Assembly (NCBI GenBank): GCA_002311645.1
Contig: DBYW01000040.1
Span: forward strand, 1-26,558
Reading direction: 5' to 3'
Length of the DNA: 26,558 nucleotides
Source of the DNA: Bacteroidales bacterium UBA1176
Lineage (GTDB): Bacteria; Bacteroidota; Bacteroidia; Bacteroidales; WCHB1-69
Part shown: in pieces, positions 14,502-22,769 of the stretch
How the letters are laid out: the number at the start of each line of letters is the position of its first letter
Numbering within the stretch: position 1 is the stretch's first letter
Position numbers and translations under genes: made by a program
Notes under the pieces: generated by a model
Databases searched by the model: none
Told to the model about the DNA's origin: nothing
What the model saw: only the letters and a program-made list of their open reading frames with translations

Positions 14502-15773
14502 TTAGTTCCTGAAAATGGTGGCGTTGCGGTCGGGACCTACGGAGATGATGGAAACGGAGGTGTGGGTTTGTTCCTCAATGTAGCGGATATAGGCCTTGAA
14601 GGTCTCGGGCAGTTCTTCGTAGCTTTTGCATTGGCTGATGTCCGCTTTCCAGCCGGGCAAGTTGGTGTAGACGGGTTCCACGGCGACCTCGGGGTCGGTG
14701 GGCACGTGGTCGGTGAGTTGGCCGTTGACACGGTAGGCGGTGCAGACGTTGATGGTCTCGAAGTCGGACATCACATCGGCCTTGGTGAGGGCTATGTCGG
14801 TGACACCGTTGACCATGACGGCATATTTGAGAGCCACAAGGTCTAGCCAGCCGCAGCGTCGGGGTCGGCCGGTGGTGGCGCCGTACTCGTTGCCTTGCTC
14901 GCGGAGGCGCTGGCCGGTCTCGTCGAAGAGCTCTGTGGGGAAGGGTCCGCTGCCCACACGGGTGCAGTAGGCTTTGACGATGCCATAAACGCGGCCTGCA
15001 AGATGTGGGTCAAGGCCAAGGCCTGTGAAGGCGCCGGCGGCGATGGTGTTGGAGGAGGTTACAAAGGGGTAGGAGCCGAACTCCAAATCGAGCATGGTGC
15101 CCTGCGCGCCCTCCGCCAATACGCTGCGCCCTTGCTGCAAGGCATCGTGAATATCGTACTCTCCGTCGATAAAGGGGAATTGGCGGAGCTTGGCTAAGGA
15201 AGCATGCCATTGACGGTCCATTTCCGGCAACTTGTCGCTATATTCAAAATGGTACTGGTCGAGAATCTCCTTATGGGCATCGATCAGTTGTTTGTATTTG
15301 AATTCGAAGTTGGGGGATTGAAGGTCGCAGATGCGCAGGCCTGTGCGGGCGGTCTTGTCGGTGTAGGTCGGGCCGATGCCCTTGAGGGTGGAACCGATCT
15401 TGCGGTCGCCTTTTTTGGACTCGTAGGCGGCATCAAGCAAGCGATGCGTGGGCAAAATCAGGTGCGCGCGCTTGGAGATACGCAGGTTCTCCGTCGGGGT
15501 GCAGCCCATCTTCTCCAATGCCAATATCTCTTCCTCAAAGATGACAGGGTCAATGACCACGCCGTTTCCGATGATGTTCATCTTCTCTTTGTGGAAGATG
15601 CCGGAGGGGATGATGTGCAGTACATGGCGGATGCCGTTAAACTCTAACGAGTGTCCCGCGTTGGGACCACCTTGGAAACGGGCGATGACGTCGTAGCGGG
15701 AGGTGAGAACGTCCACTACTTTGCCTTTGCCTTCGTCGCCCCATTGCAAACCGAGTAGAATGTCTATTTTCAT
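14502..15773 (-). CDS. purA: Adenylosuccinate synthetase
   Basis: A 423-residue cytoplasmic enzyme that makes adenylosuccinate from IMP, aspartate and GTP on the way to AMP. The N-terminal P-loop-like GDEGKGK is at 12-18 with catalytic Asp13; GGPNAGH at 35-41 gives catalytic His41; ATTGRPRRCGW further on is the typical IMP-binding stretch. Length is as usual for the family. The frame is open 48 codons upstream, but the start at 15773 gives the standard MKIDILLG N-terminus. It diverges from the first YitT gene and is followed after 9 bp by the tandem TldD/PmbA-like gene. Confidence 0.97.
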   Translation of the reverse strand: MKIDILLGLQWGDEGKGKVVDVLTSRYDVIARFQGGPNAGHSLEFNGIRHVLHIIPSGIFHKEKMNIIGNGVVIDPVIFEEEILALEKMGCTPTENLRISKRAHLILPTHRLLDAAYESKKGDRKIGSTLKGIGPTYTDKTARTGLRICDLQSPNFEFKYKQLIDAHKEILDQYHFEYSDKLPEMDRQWHASLAKLRQFPFIDGEYDIHDALQQGRSVLAEGAQGTMLDLEFGSYPFVTSSNTIAAGAFTGLGLDPHLAGRVYGIVKAYCTRVGSGPFPTELFDETGQRLREQGNEYGATTGRPRRCGWLDLVALKYAVMVNGVTDIALTKADVMSDFETINVCTAYRVNGQLTDHVPTDPEVAVEPVYTNLPGWKADISQCKSYEELPETFKAYIRYIEEQTHTSVSIISVGPDRNATIFRN

Positions 15774-15821
15774 GTTTTCTGTAAAAAAATGATGTATATG
15801 CGTTATAACGCAAAATCGCGG

Positions 15822-15829
15822 CAAAGGTA
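15822..15829 (-). promoter_or_regulatory. -7 promoter box for purA
   Basis: Minus strand reads TACCTTTG, an exact TAnnTTTG match, 48 bp before the purA start. No firm -33 element is visible. Confidence 0.55.
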
Positions 15830-15851
15830 CAAAAAATGCAGAAAAAATAAC

Positions 15852-15859
15852 TACTTTTG
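15852..15859 (+). promoter_or_regulatory. -7 promoter box for the first YitT gene
   Basis: TACTTTTG matches TAnnTTTG, 29 bp before the ATG at 15889. It is back to back with the purA box, 22 bp apart. Confidence 0.5.
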
Positions 15860-15888
15860 CCGCTTTGAACGACAAAATATAAAATACT

Positions 15889-16839
15889 ATGAATAAGATA
15901 CTTAAAGATTTTAGCAAAGATCAGGTGTGGGCCTATTTCCTGCTCGTCTTAGGCAGTTTTCTCTTCGCCGTGGGCGATGTGATGTTTGTGAATCCCTATT
16001 TGTTGGCACCTGGCGGAACATACGGTCTTTCCAACGTGTTGAATACCGTATGGCCGTGGAAAATAAGTTATTATGCCATTTGTATGGATATTCCCCTGTT
16101 GCTCATCGGCACTTGGATCCTGGGCCCGCGCTTTGGCGTTAAGACCGTGGTTTCCACCATCTTGATTTTCTTTTTCACCTGGCTGTTGGAGACCACATGG
16201 GGATACAACCCCGTCATTCACGAGGGCATCCTGAGCGGCAGTGAAGGCATCCATGGTCTCGTGCAGATTCCGCACAGCGAGCAATTCTTCCGCCCCGACT
16301 ATTTCTTGAACACGGTGGTGGGTGGTGTCATCTATGGTGTGGCCATCGGGCTTATCTTCAAATCCGGCGCCACTTCAGGCGGCAGCGACATCATCTCCAT
16401 GATTCTGCACAAATATACCAAGATTTCCCTCGGCACCCTCGTGTTGGTGGTCGATTCCTGCATCACCCTTACCACGCTCATCGCCTTCAAGCAAATCCGC
16501 CTGCCGATTTATTCCATCATCCTGATTGCCATCGAGAGCAAGATCATCGATCTCATCGTCGACGGTCTCAAATCATACAAGACGGCCTTCATTGTCACCG
16601 ACAAGGTGGATGAGGTGCGCGACTACATCTTGCATGACTTGAAGCGTGGCGGCACCATCTTCGCCGGCACAGGACTATATCAGGGTGCGGAACGCCAGAT
16701 GATCTATGTCACCCTTGACCGAACCGATTTGGTGAAACTCAAGTCCAACCTGCGTCGCCTCGACCCCTCCTCTTTCGTCAATGTGATTGAGAGTTCCGAG
16801 ATCATGGGCTTGGGATTCAAGGCGCTGCCGGAAGAATAG
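15889..16839 (+). CDS. YitT-family membrane protein with DUF2179 domain (first copy)
   Basis: A 316-residue inner-membrane protein. Hydrophobic helices lie at about 14-36, 62-80, 84-101, 139-158, 181-200 and 206-223; the VNPYLLAPGG turn (34-43) and SGGSD near 163-167 are family signatures. The loop at 102-138 is longer than in the second copy. The C-terminal 80 residues form the soluble DUF2179 domain (GGTIFAGTGLY near 254-264, IYVTLDR). The family has no settled function; transport has been suggested. It stands alone, divergent from purA, and ends 21 bp from the convergent sbcC stop. Confidence 0.92.
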   Translation: MNKILKDFSKDQVWAYFLLVLGSFLFAVGDVMFVNPYLLAPGGTYGLSNVLNTVWPWKISYYAICMDIPLLLIGTWILGPRFGVKTVVSTILIFFFTWLLETTWGYNPVIHEGILSGSEGIHGLVQIPHSEQFFRPDYFLNTVVGGVIYGVAIGLIFKSGATSGGSDIISMILHKYTKISLGTLVLVVDSCITLTTLIAFKQIRLPIYSIILIAIESKIIDLIVDGLKSYKTAFIVTDKVDEVRDYILHDLKRGGTIFAGTGLYQGAERQMIYVTLDRTDLVKLKSNLRRLDPSSFVNVIESSEIMGLGFKALPEE

Positions 16840-16860
16840 GTGTTGGTTTCCGGATTTTCC

Positions 16861-19617
16861 CTATGTCACAATGGTGACACTGCTGCCATCGACATCGTCT
16901 TTGGTAACAATGATTTTTTTGTCGATTTTCTCGTCCAGGTCGGAAACATGGGAGATAAGTCCTACGAGGCGGTCGCCTTCGGTGAGGTCGGACAGGGCGC
17001 GGAGGGCGTACTGGAGGGATTCACCGTCCAATGAGCCGAATCCTTCATCCACAAAGAGACTGTCGAGGCGGATGCCGCCGGCAGAGGCTTGCACGGCGTC
17101 GCTCAGTCCCAAAGCCAAGCATAGGGAGGCCATGAAAGCCTCGCCGCCGGAAAGACTGTTCACACTGCGTTCCTTGCCGGTGTGATGGTCCAACACATTC
17201 AGGTCCAATCCTTGCTGCTGCCGGCCGCCGGTGGTGCTGTCGGCCCGTTTCAGCTCATATTGGCCGGATGACATCTGCATATAGCGGGTGTTGGCGTAGG
17301 CGACCACGCGGTCCAAGTAGTTCATCTGCACGTAGGTCTCCAGCATTACCTTGCTTGAGCCCTTGCTTTGGCCTGTCATGATATCCACCAATACATTCAT
17401 CCAGCCGATGTGGTTGTTGAGCTCGGATACCCGTTTCACCACGCCGTCGATGTTTTGCTTTGTATTGCTGTTGTTGCTGATGCGGATCCTGACGACTTGC
17501 GCATCCTTGCTCATGATCACCTTTTTCTCCGTCAGGGTGTTCTTTTCGGTTTCCACGGCGGCTTTGTCGATGGCGGGCACTCCTTCGAGCGGCTTTTTAA
17601 GCTCTTTGATGCCGCCCTCCAACGTGGAAATCTCGTTCACGCTGTCATTGAAATGCTTCTGTGCGTTTTCAATGTCTTGTTTGATGTTTGCGGCTTGCTT
17701 GTTCCGTTTGTCTATTTCGGCCAACGCGGCGGTCTTGTCGGTGTATGGCAGTTTCTTTGTGAGGTCACCGACCAACGTGTCGGTTTGTTGCAGCGTTGTT
17801 TTGTCGGCAACCAGTTTCTTGTCCAATTCGGCAATCTTCTGTTTGTCGTCGCCAAGTTTTTTCTCTTTCTCGGGAATCTGCTTGCTTAGCAGTTCTTTCC
17901 GCGAGATGTTGTCAGTTTCTTTCTGGATTTTTTCCTCGAGTTCCTTTATGGAGGTCTTGATCTCTCCAAGACGCTTTTTGATTTTTTGCGGGGAATCCTT
18001 GATGTCACATTCACCTAACAATTTCTGAATTGTTTCCTCGGCGGTCTTTTGAGCGGTGTCGATATTTCCTCTAAGGATATTTGCAGCCTTGCTTTTTTCT
18101 TCGGCTTCTTTCTGGGCTGTCTCCGCCTCTCTTTTCGCCTTGTTCACCTCTTCTTCCGTGGGGGCGGCGGTGGACTTTACGGCCTTATGGGGATGGTGGA
18201 CGGAACCGCACACCGGGCAAGGCTGACCTTCTTCCAGCGTTTCAGCCATGATGCCGGCTTGTTCGTCCAGGAAAGCCTTTTCCTTCTCGTCTGCCAAGAC
18301 CTTCTTTTGCTTTGCTACCCCGGATGCTTTTACGTATTCATTCTGTATTGTGCGAAACCGTGTGCAATCATTTTGGATTTCAGTGATGCATTTGTCCAAT
18401 TGTTGCAGTTCCTTTTCCTCCGTTTCCAACCCCTTTTTCTCGTTTTCCAATGTTACCTTTTGGGCACCGGCATTGGCCAACCCTGCCAGTTCGTCCTTCA
18501 ACTTCTTGATCTCTTCGTCCAACTTCAGGTTGGCAGTTGCCCCTTCCTGAATGGCATCCAACGTTTTCCGTATTCCAGACTGCAGATTTTTCTGCAAGTT
18601 TTTTTTCTCCGCTAATGTGTCGTAGTCGCCCAAGCTGCCTGTGATGGTGCCGACCTCCTGGGTGAGTTTGTCGATCTCCGGTTGTTTCTCTTTGGCTTCT
18701 TGCAGTTTTTTCCCCAATGCGATTTTATCGTTCTCCTTTTGTCTTTTCAACTCTTCGGTCTGGTGTAGTTTTTCCTGCATCCCCGCTTTGCCGATCAGGT
18801 CGTCCAGCTCTTTGAGGCGTTTCTCTGTCTCTTTAATCTGTCTGTCGATGTCGGTGTCGGCTTTTTTGTCGCGGCTCAAGATGCGGTCGATGAGTTCCGT
18901 CCAAAGGTTGTCCAACAGACCGTTTCCCAAGGATAATCGCAGGAAATCCGCCTCGGGGTCGTCTTTTGCGCACTGTATGTGCTTGGTTTCCTGTTTTAGT
19001 TCAGCCTCCTTGATTTTGAGGTCATCTTTCAGCGTTTTCAGGTCTTCTTTCAACTTGTTCTGCAGCTTCTCGTAGCGTTCGGTCTGGAATAGTTTTCGGA
19101 AGATTTTGATGCGGTCGTCCGTGCTGGCACTGAGGAGTTCACGGAAAGCGCCTTGTGCTATCATCTCGATTTGGGAAAACTGTGTATGGTCCAGCTTGAT
19201 GATCTCAATCACTTTCCGGTTGACGGCATTGATGCCTTCAATGGAGGGGGTGCCGTTGGAAAACTTCAGTTTGGCGTTACCCTCTTCCAGGGTAAGCCCA
19301 GAGCCTCTCAAGGAGGGGCGAAGGTAGGACAGATGGCGTTCCACGGTGTATGTCTGTCCGCCCACCGAGAAGGTGAAGCGCACAAAGGTGCAGTCGGTCT
19401 CTTGGGCGTAGTCGGAGCGCAAGTCCTTGGCTGTTCGGTCGGTGCCGCTGGGCTCGCCGTACAATGCGAAGGTGATGGCATCGAAGAGCATGGTCTTGCC
19501 TGCGCCCGTGTCGCCGGCGATCAGATAAAGGCCGTTTTTGCCTATTTTTGTGAAGTCGATGGTGGTCTCGTGGATGTAGGAGCCGAATGCGGCCAAGGTA
19601 AGTTGTAAGGGTTTCAT
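16861..19617 (-). CDS. sbcC: Exonuclease SbcCD subunit C (SMC-like ATPase)
   Basis: A 918-residue ATPase that with SbcD forms the Mre11-Rad50-like complex, which opens hairpins and trims blocked DNA ends. Walker A GDTGAGKT is at 35-42 and a Q-loop glutamine near 148-155. Long coiled coils (about 180-460 and 485-720) flank a zinc hook, CPVC at 467-470. The C-terminal ATPase half has signature LSGGEAF at 822-828 and Walker B FVDEGFGSLD at about 857-866. It is somewhat shorter than E. coli SbcC, mainly in the coiled coil. The start lies 2 bp after the sbcD stop, with GGGAGG inside the end of sbcD as ribosome binding site. Confidence 0.96.
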   Translation of the reverse strand: MKPLQLTLAAFGSYIHETTIDFTKIGKNGLYLIAGDTGAGKTMLFDAITFALYGEPSGTDRTAKDLRSDYAQETDCTFVRFTFSVGGQTYTVERHLSYLRPSLRGSGLTLEEGNAKLKFSNGTPSIEGINAVNRKVIEIIKLDHTQFSQIEMIAQGAFRELLSASTDDRIKIFRKLFQTERYEKLQNKLKEDLKTLKDDLKIKEAELKQETKHIQCAKDDPEADFLRLSLGNGLLDNLWTELIDRILSRDKKADTDIDRQIKETEKRLKELDDLIGKAGMQEKLHQTEELKRQKENDKIALGKKLQEAKEKQPEIDKLTQEVGTITGSLGDYDTLAEKKNLQKNLQSGIRKTLDAIQEGATANLKLDEEIKKLKDELAGLANAGAQKVTLENEKKGLETEEKELQQLDKCITEIQNDCTRFRTIQNEYVKASGVAKQKKVLADEKEKAFLDEQAGIMAETLEEGQPCPVCGSVHHPHKAVKSTAAPTEEEVNKAKREAETAQKEAEEKSKAANILRGNIDTAQKTAEETIQKLLGECDIKDSPQKIKKRLGEIKTSIKELEEKIQKETDNISRKELLSKQIPEKEKKLGDDKQKIAELDKKLVADKTTLQQTDTLVGDLTKKLPYTDKTAALAEIDKRNKQAANIKQDIENAQKHFNDSVNEISTLEGGIKELKKPLEGVPAIDKAAVETEKNTLTEKKVIMSKDAQVVRIRISNNSNTKQNIDGVVKRVSELNNHIGWMNVLVDIMTGQSKGSSKVMLETYVQMNYLDRVVAYANTRYMQMSSGQYELKRADSTTGGRQQQGLDLNVLDHHTGKERSVNSLSGGEAFMASLCLALGLSDAVQASAGGIRLDSLFVDEGFGSLDGESLQYALRALSDLTEGDRLVGLISHVSDLDEKIDKKIIVTKDDVDGSSVTIVT

Positions 19618-19619
19618 GG

Positions 19620-20771
19620 TTAGTCCTCCCAGAGTTTGTCAATTAATGTTTGTATGTATTTCCTTTGTTCGTCGGCCATATCTGTGTCGCCGTTGTGTGT
19701 TTTGAAGAATTCTGAGATGATATCTATCGGGCTTTTTGTCATGTCGGCGGTGCCGGTGACCACTTTTATGTTGCGGGTCCTGTTGTTGTCGTAGTCCAGT
19801 ATCATGATGTTGGGGTAGATGGTGCGCAGTTTGGCCAAGGCGTCCACTACATCCTGCTCGTCGGTGAGTGTGACGTGGAGATAGTCGTCGGTGGCGGTGC
19901 CGGTGTAGTTGCGGGCGTCCGTAAGTTGCTCGTAGGTGCCGCGAATCTCGCGCATGTCGTGCTTGGGGGTCAACGGGATGAAGGTGATGTTGAGATCGCC
20001 CTTTTGGCCGAACTCTACAACGGTGAGCGACTTTTGGTGCTTGGCTTCCGAAAAAGAGTATTTCAGCGGCGATCCGCAATAGCGGATATGGTCGTAGCCG
20101 TCGATGTTTTGCGGGCCGTGGATATGGCCGAGTGCCACATAGTCGAACTGGGCGAACGCGGAGGCGTCCACATTGTCAAGACCTCCCACGGAGAGGTCCT
20201 CGGAATCGGAGCGATGCACGCCTGCCACGCCCTTGGTGCCGGTCACGAACTGGTGGGCGACCAGCAAATTGCGTTCTTTCTCATTGATATCCATCTGTTT
20301 CACGGCAACAGAGAGCGCGTCCGTGTAGGTACTGATGTTTTCGTCGGGGAAAAGCTCTTTCACGACGACGGGCTTCACAAAGGGCATCATGTAGATGTTT
20401 ACGGGACCGTTTTCGTCCTGCAGAACGATGGGTTTCACGTGACCGTCGTAGACGCGGGCGATGTGGACGCCGCTGTTTTCTATGAGGCGGGAGGCGAACG
20501 CCAATCGTTCCACGGAATCGTGGTTGCCGCTGACGACGAACACTTGTAGTTTTCGTTTTGCAAGTTCGCACAGGAATTCGTCGAGCAGCTCCACCGCTTC
20601 CGCCGCCGGCACGGACTTGTCGTACACGTCGCCCGCGATTATGACGGCTTGCGGTTGCATGTCGTCTATATGCCTGAGGATTTGATCAAGGATGAACTTT
20701 TGGTCCTCCAACATAGGGAAGCCGTTCACGCGTTTTCCAAGATGCAGGTCTGAAAGATGTAGTATTTTCAT
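19620..20771 (-). CDS. sbcD: Exonuclease SbcCD subunit D (Mre11-like nuclease)
   Basis: A 383-residue two-metal phosphoesterase, the nuclease of the SbcCD complex. The motifs are in order: DLH with Asp8 and His10, GDVYD with Asp48, GNHD at 82-85 with Asn83 and His84, and the GHIH motif about 60% along the protein. The C-terminal part from about 280 is the capping and SbcC-binding region. The frame is open 77 codons further upstream through the intergenic region; the start at 20771 gives the standard MKILHLSDLH N-terminus. It is the first gene of an sbcD-sbcC operon and diverges from the purF-like gene. Confidence 0.97.
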   Translation of the reverse strand: MKILHLSDLHLGKRVNGFPMLEDQKFILDQILRHIDDMQPQAVIIAGDVYDKSVPAAEAVELLDEFLCELAKRKLQVFVVSGNHDSVERLAFASRLIENSGVHIARVYDGHVKPIVLQDENGPVNIYMMPFVKPVVVKELFPDENISTYTDALSVAVKQMDINEKERNLLVAHQFVTGTKGVAGVHRSDSEDLSVGGLDNVDASAFAQFDYVALGHIHGPQNIDGYDHIRYCGSPLKYSFSEAKHQKSLTVVEFGQKGDLNITFIPLTPKHDMREIRGTYEQLTDARNYTGTATDDYLHVTLTDEQDVVDALAKLRTIYPNIMILDYDNNRTRNIKVVTGTADMTKSPIDIISEFFKTHNGDTDMADEQRKYIQTLIDKLWED

Positions 20772-20826
20772 TCTTTTTATCGTTTTTTTATAGTTTGATT
20801 TGGTGCAAACCGTCGATTTGCAGCCG

Positions 20827-20834
20827 CAAAAATA
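20827..20834 (-). promoter_or_regulatory. -7 promoter box for sbcDC
   Basis: Minus strand reads TATTTTTG, 55 bp before the sbcD start; matches TAnnTTTG. Confidence 0.5.
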
Positions 20835-20922
20835 CTCAAAAAAATAATATGGGAAGGTGAATTTCTGCATATTCTTTGCCCAAAAAATCACTCCTGAATA
20901 TTGTATGTACTCTGAAATGTTG

Positions 20923-20930
20923 TATCTTTG
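20923..20930 (+). promoter_or_regulatory. -7 promoter box for the purF-like gene and pyrG
   Basis: TATCTTTG, an exact match, 22 bp before the ATG at 20953. A TTGT at 20901-20904 is at nearly the right distance for the -33 element, making this one of the better promoters in the window. Confidence 0.65.
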
Positions 20931-20952
20931 CATTTTTTTAAATCTTGGAAAG

Positions 20953-22731
20953 ATGGAAGTGTTAAAGCACGAATGTGGGATTGCCATGGTCCGCCTCCTC
21001 AAACCATTGGAATTCTACGAAAACAAATACGGTGACTGCCACTATGCCTTGGACAAACTCTATTTGATGATGGAGAAGCAGCATAACCGGGGCCAGGAGG
21101 GGGCTGGGGTGGCCTGCGTCAATATCCATCAGACACCGGGACACGAATACATGTACCGCGAGAAAGCGGAGGGCAAGGATGCCATTACCAAGGTGTTCGC
21201 CACCATTCACCGGCAAATATCCACTCCCGATCCGGACGACCTTGGTGCCGGCCCCTCCTTCTTGGGTGAACTGTATATGGGCCATCTCCGTTATTCCACC
21301 ACGGGAAAAGGAGGACTGAAATTCGTGCATCCGTTTCTTCGCCGCAATAACTGGAGGGCTAAAAACCTGTGCTTGTGCGGCAATTTCAACATGACGAATA
21401 TTGGCGAGGTGTTCGACTATCTCACTTCCAAGGGGCAGTATCCCCGTGTTTACAGCGACACATACATCATGCTTGAACTGATGGGGCACCGTCTTGACCG
21501 GGAGGTGGAGCGCTGCTATCAGGAGGGCGTCGCGTTGGGATTGGACGGGCAGGAAGTGACCGACTATATTGACAATCATGTGGATATGGGCCACGTTCTG
21601 CAATCCACGCTGTCGCATTTTGACGGTGGATACGTGATGTGCGGCATGACGGGCAGCGGCGAGATGTTCGCAATGCGTGACCCTTGGGGAATACGCCCTG
21701 CCTTTTATTACCGGGATGATGAAATCTGCGCCATCACGAGCGAACGCCCTGTCTTGCAGACCACCTTCAACCTGCAGCAGGATTCTGTGCGGGAACTGCT
21801 GCCGGGACAAGCCATCATCATAAACCGGAAGGGTGAAATACTTCTGGAACAGGTGATGCCTGCGGAAAAATTTTCCGCCTGCTCCTTTGAGCGGATCTAT
21901 TTCAGCAGAGGCAACGACCGCGACATCCATCAGGAACGCAAGACGTTGGGATTCCAACTCCGGGATCCGATACTGGAGGCGATAGGCGGCGATGTGGAGA
22001 ACACGGTGTTTTCCTATATCCCGAACACGGCGGAAGTGGCTTACCATGGCATGGTGGAAGGCATCCGCACGGTTACGCCCTTTGTGCGGGCCGAGAAGGT
22101 GGTGTGGAAGGATATCAAGCTCCGCACCTTCATCACCGAGGGCAGCACCCGCAACGACCTGGCGGCGCATGTCTATGACATAACCTTCAACTCCCTCCGG
22201 CCCGGCATCGACAATTTGGTGGTCATCGACGACAGCATTGTGCGGGGAACCACCATGCGGGAAAGCATCTTGAAGATTCTGAGCCGGCTGCAGCCGAAGA
22301 AAATTGTAGTGGTCAGTTCCGCCCCACAGATCCGCTATCCCGACTTTTATGGCATCGACATGGGATATATCGGCGATTTCATTGCCTTTCAGGCCTGCAT
22401 CGCGTTGTTGAAAGAGAGGAAGATGGAGTATTGGATAGATCAGGTGTATGAGGGCTGCAGGCAATATCGAGAGGATGCGCTCCGACAGCTGTACGACCCC
22501 TTCTCGGTGGAAGAGTTGAATGTGAAAATGGTCGAACTGCTGAGACCTGCGGACGTGAGTTGCCCGATAGAACTGGTCTTCCAATCGTTGGAAGGGCTTC
22601 ACAAGGCCATTCCGAATCATCCGGGCGACTGGTATTTCTCAGGATATTATCCCACGAAAGGAGGCACCCGCCTTGCCTGTCAGAGTTTTGTGGATTGGTA
22701 TGAGAATGACAGGATGTCTATTCAAAAATAA
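20953..22731 (+). CDS. Amidophosphoribosyltransferase-like protein (divergent long PurF form)
   Basis: A 592-residue protein with a class II glutamine amidotransferase domain and a phosphoribosyltransferase domain, as in PurF, which makes phosphoribosylamine from PRPP and glutamine. The nucleophile Cys8 follows a 7-residue leader (MEVLKHE) that must be removed. HNRGQEGAG, GHLRYSTTG, RDPWGIRPA and ITSER are all present. The usual HNGNL of the glutaminase oxyanion hole reads CGNFN. PRPP motif VIDDSIVRGTT is at 424-434. It is longer than standard PurF (about 470-510), and I recall Bacteroides having such a long form beside a normal PurF, so it may be a second enzyme or have a changed role. The frame is open upstream across the promoter; the ATG at 20953 was chosen. 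pyrG starts 38 bp downstream. Confidence 0.88.
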   Translation: MEVLKHECGIAMVRLLKPLEFYENKYGDCHYALDKLYLMMEKQHNRGQEGAGVACVNIHQTPGHEYMYREKAEGKDAITKVFATIHRQISTPDPDDLGAGPSFLGELYMGHLRYSTTGKGGLKFVHPFLRRNNWRAKNLCLCGNFNMTNIGEVFDYLTSKGQYPRVYSDTYIMLELMGHRLDREVERCYQEGVALGLDGQEVTDYIDNHVDMGHVLQSTLSHFDGGYVMCGMTGSGEMFAMRDPWGIRPAFYYRDDEICAITSERPVLQTTFNLQQDSVRELLPGQAIIINRKGEILLEQVMPAEKFSACSFERIYFSRGNDRDIHQERKTLGFQLRDPILEAIGGDVENTVFSYIPNTAEVAYHGMVEGIRTVTPFVRAEKVVWKDIKLRTFITEGSTRNDLAAHVYDITFNSLRPGIDNLVVIDDSIVRGTTMRESILKILSRLQPKKIVVVSSAPQIRYPDFYGIDMGYIGDFIAFQACIALLKERKMEYWIDQVYEGCRQYREDALRQLYDPFSVEELNVKMVELLRPADVSCPIELVFQSLEGLHKAIPNHPGDWYFSGYYPTKGGTRLACQSFVDWYENDRMSIQK

Positions 22732-22769
22732 AACAATTGAATGTAAGGAACAGTATAAAGTTATTGTAT

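Noticed and set aside
20962..22620. 552-residue ORF antisense to the purF-like gene
   Set aside because: The sense strand carries complete family motifs; the antisense reading is His/Arg-rich with no family features and arises from codon bias.
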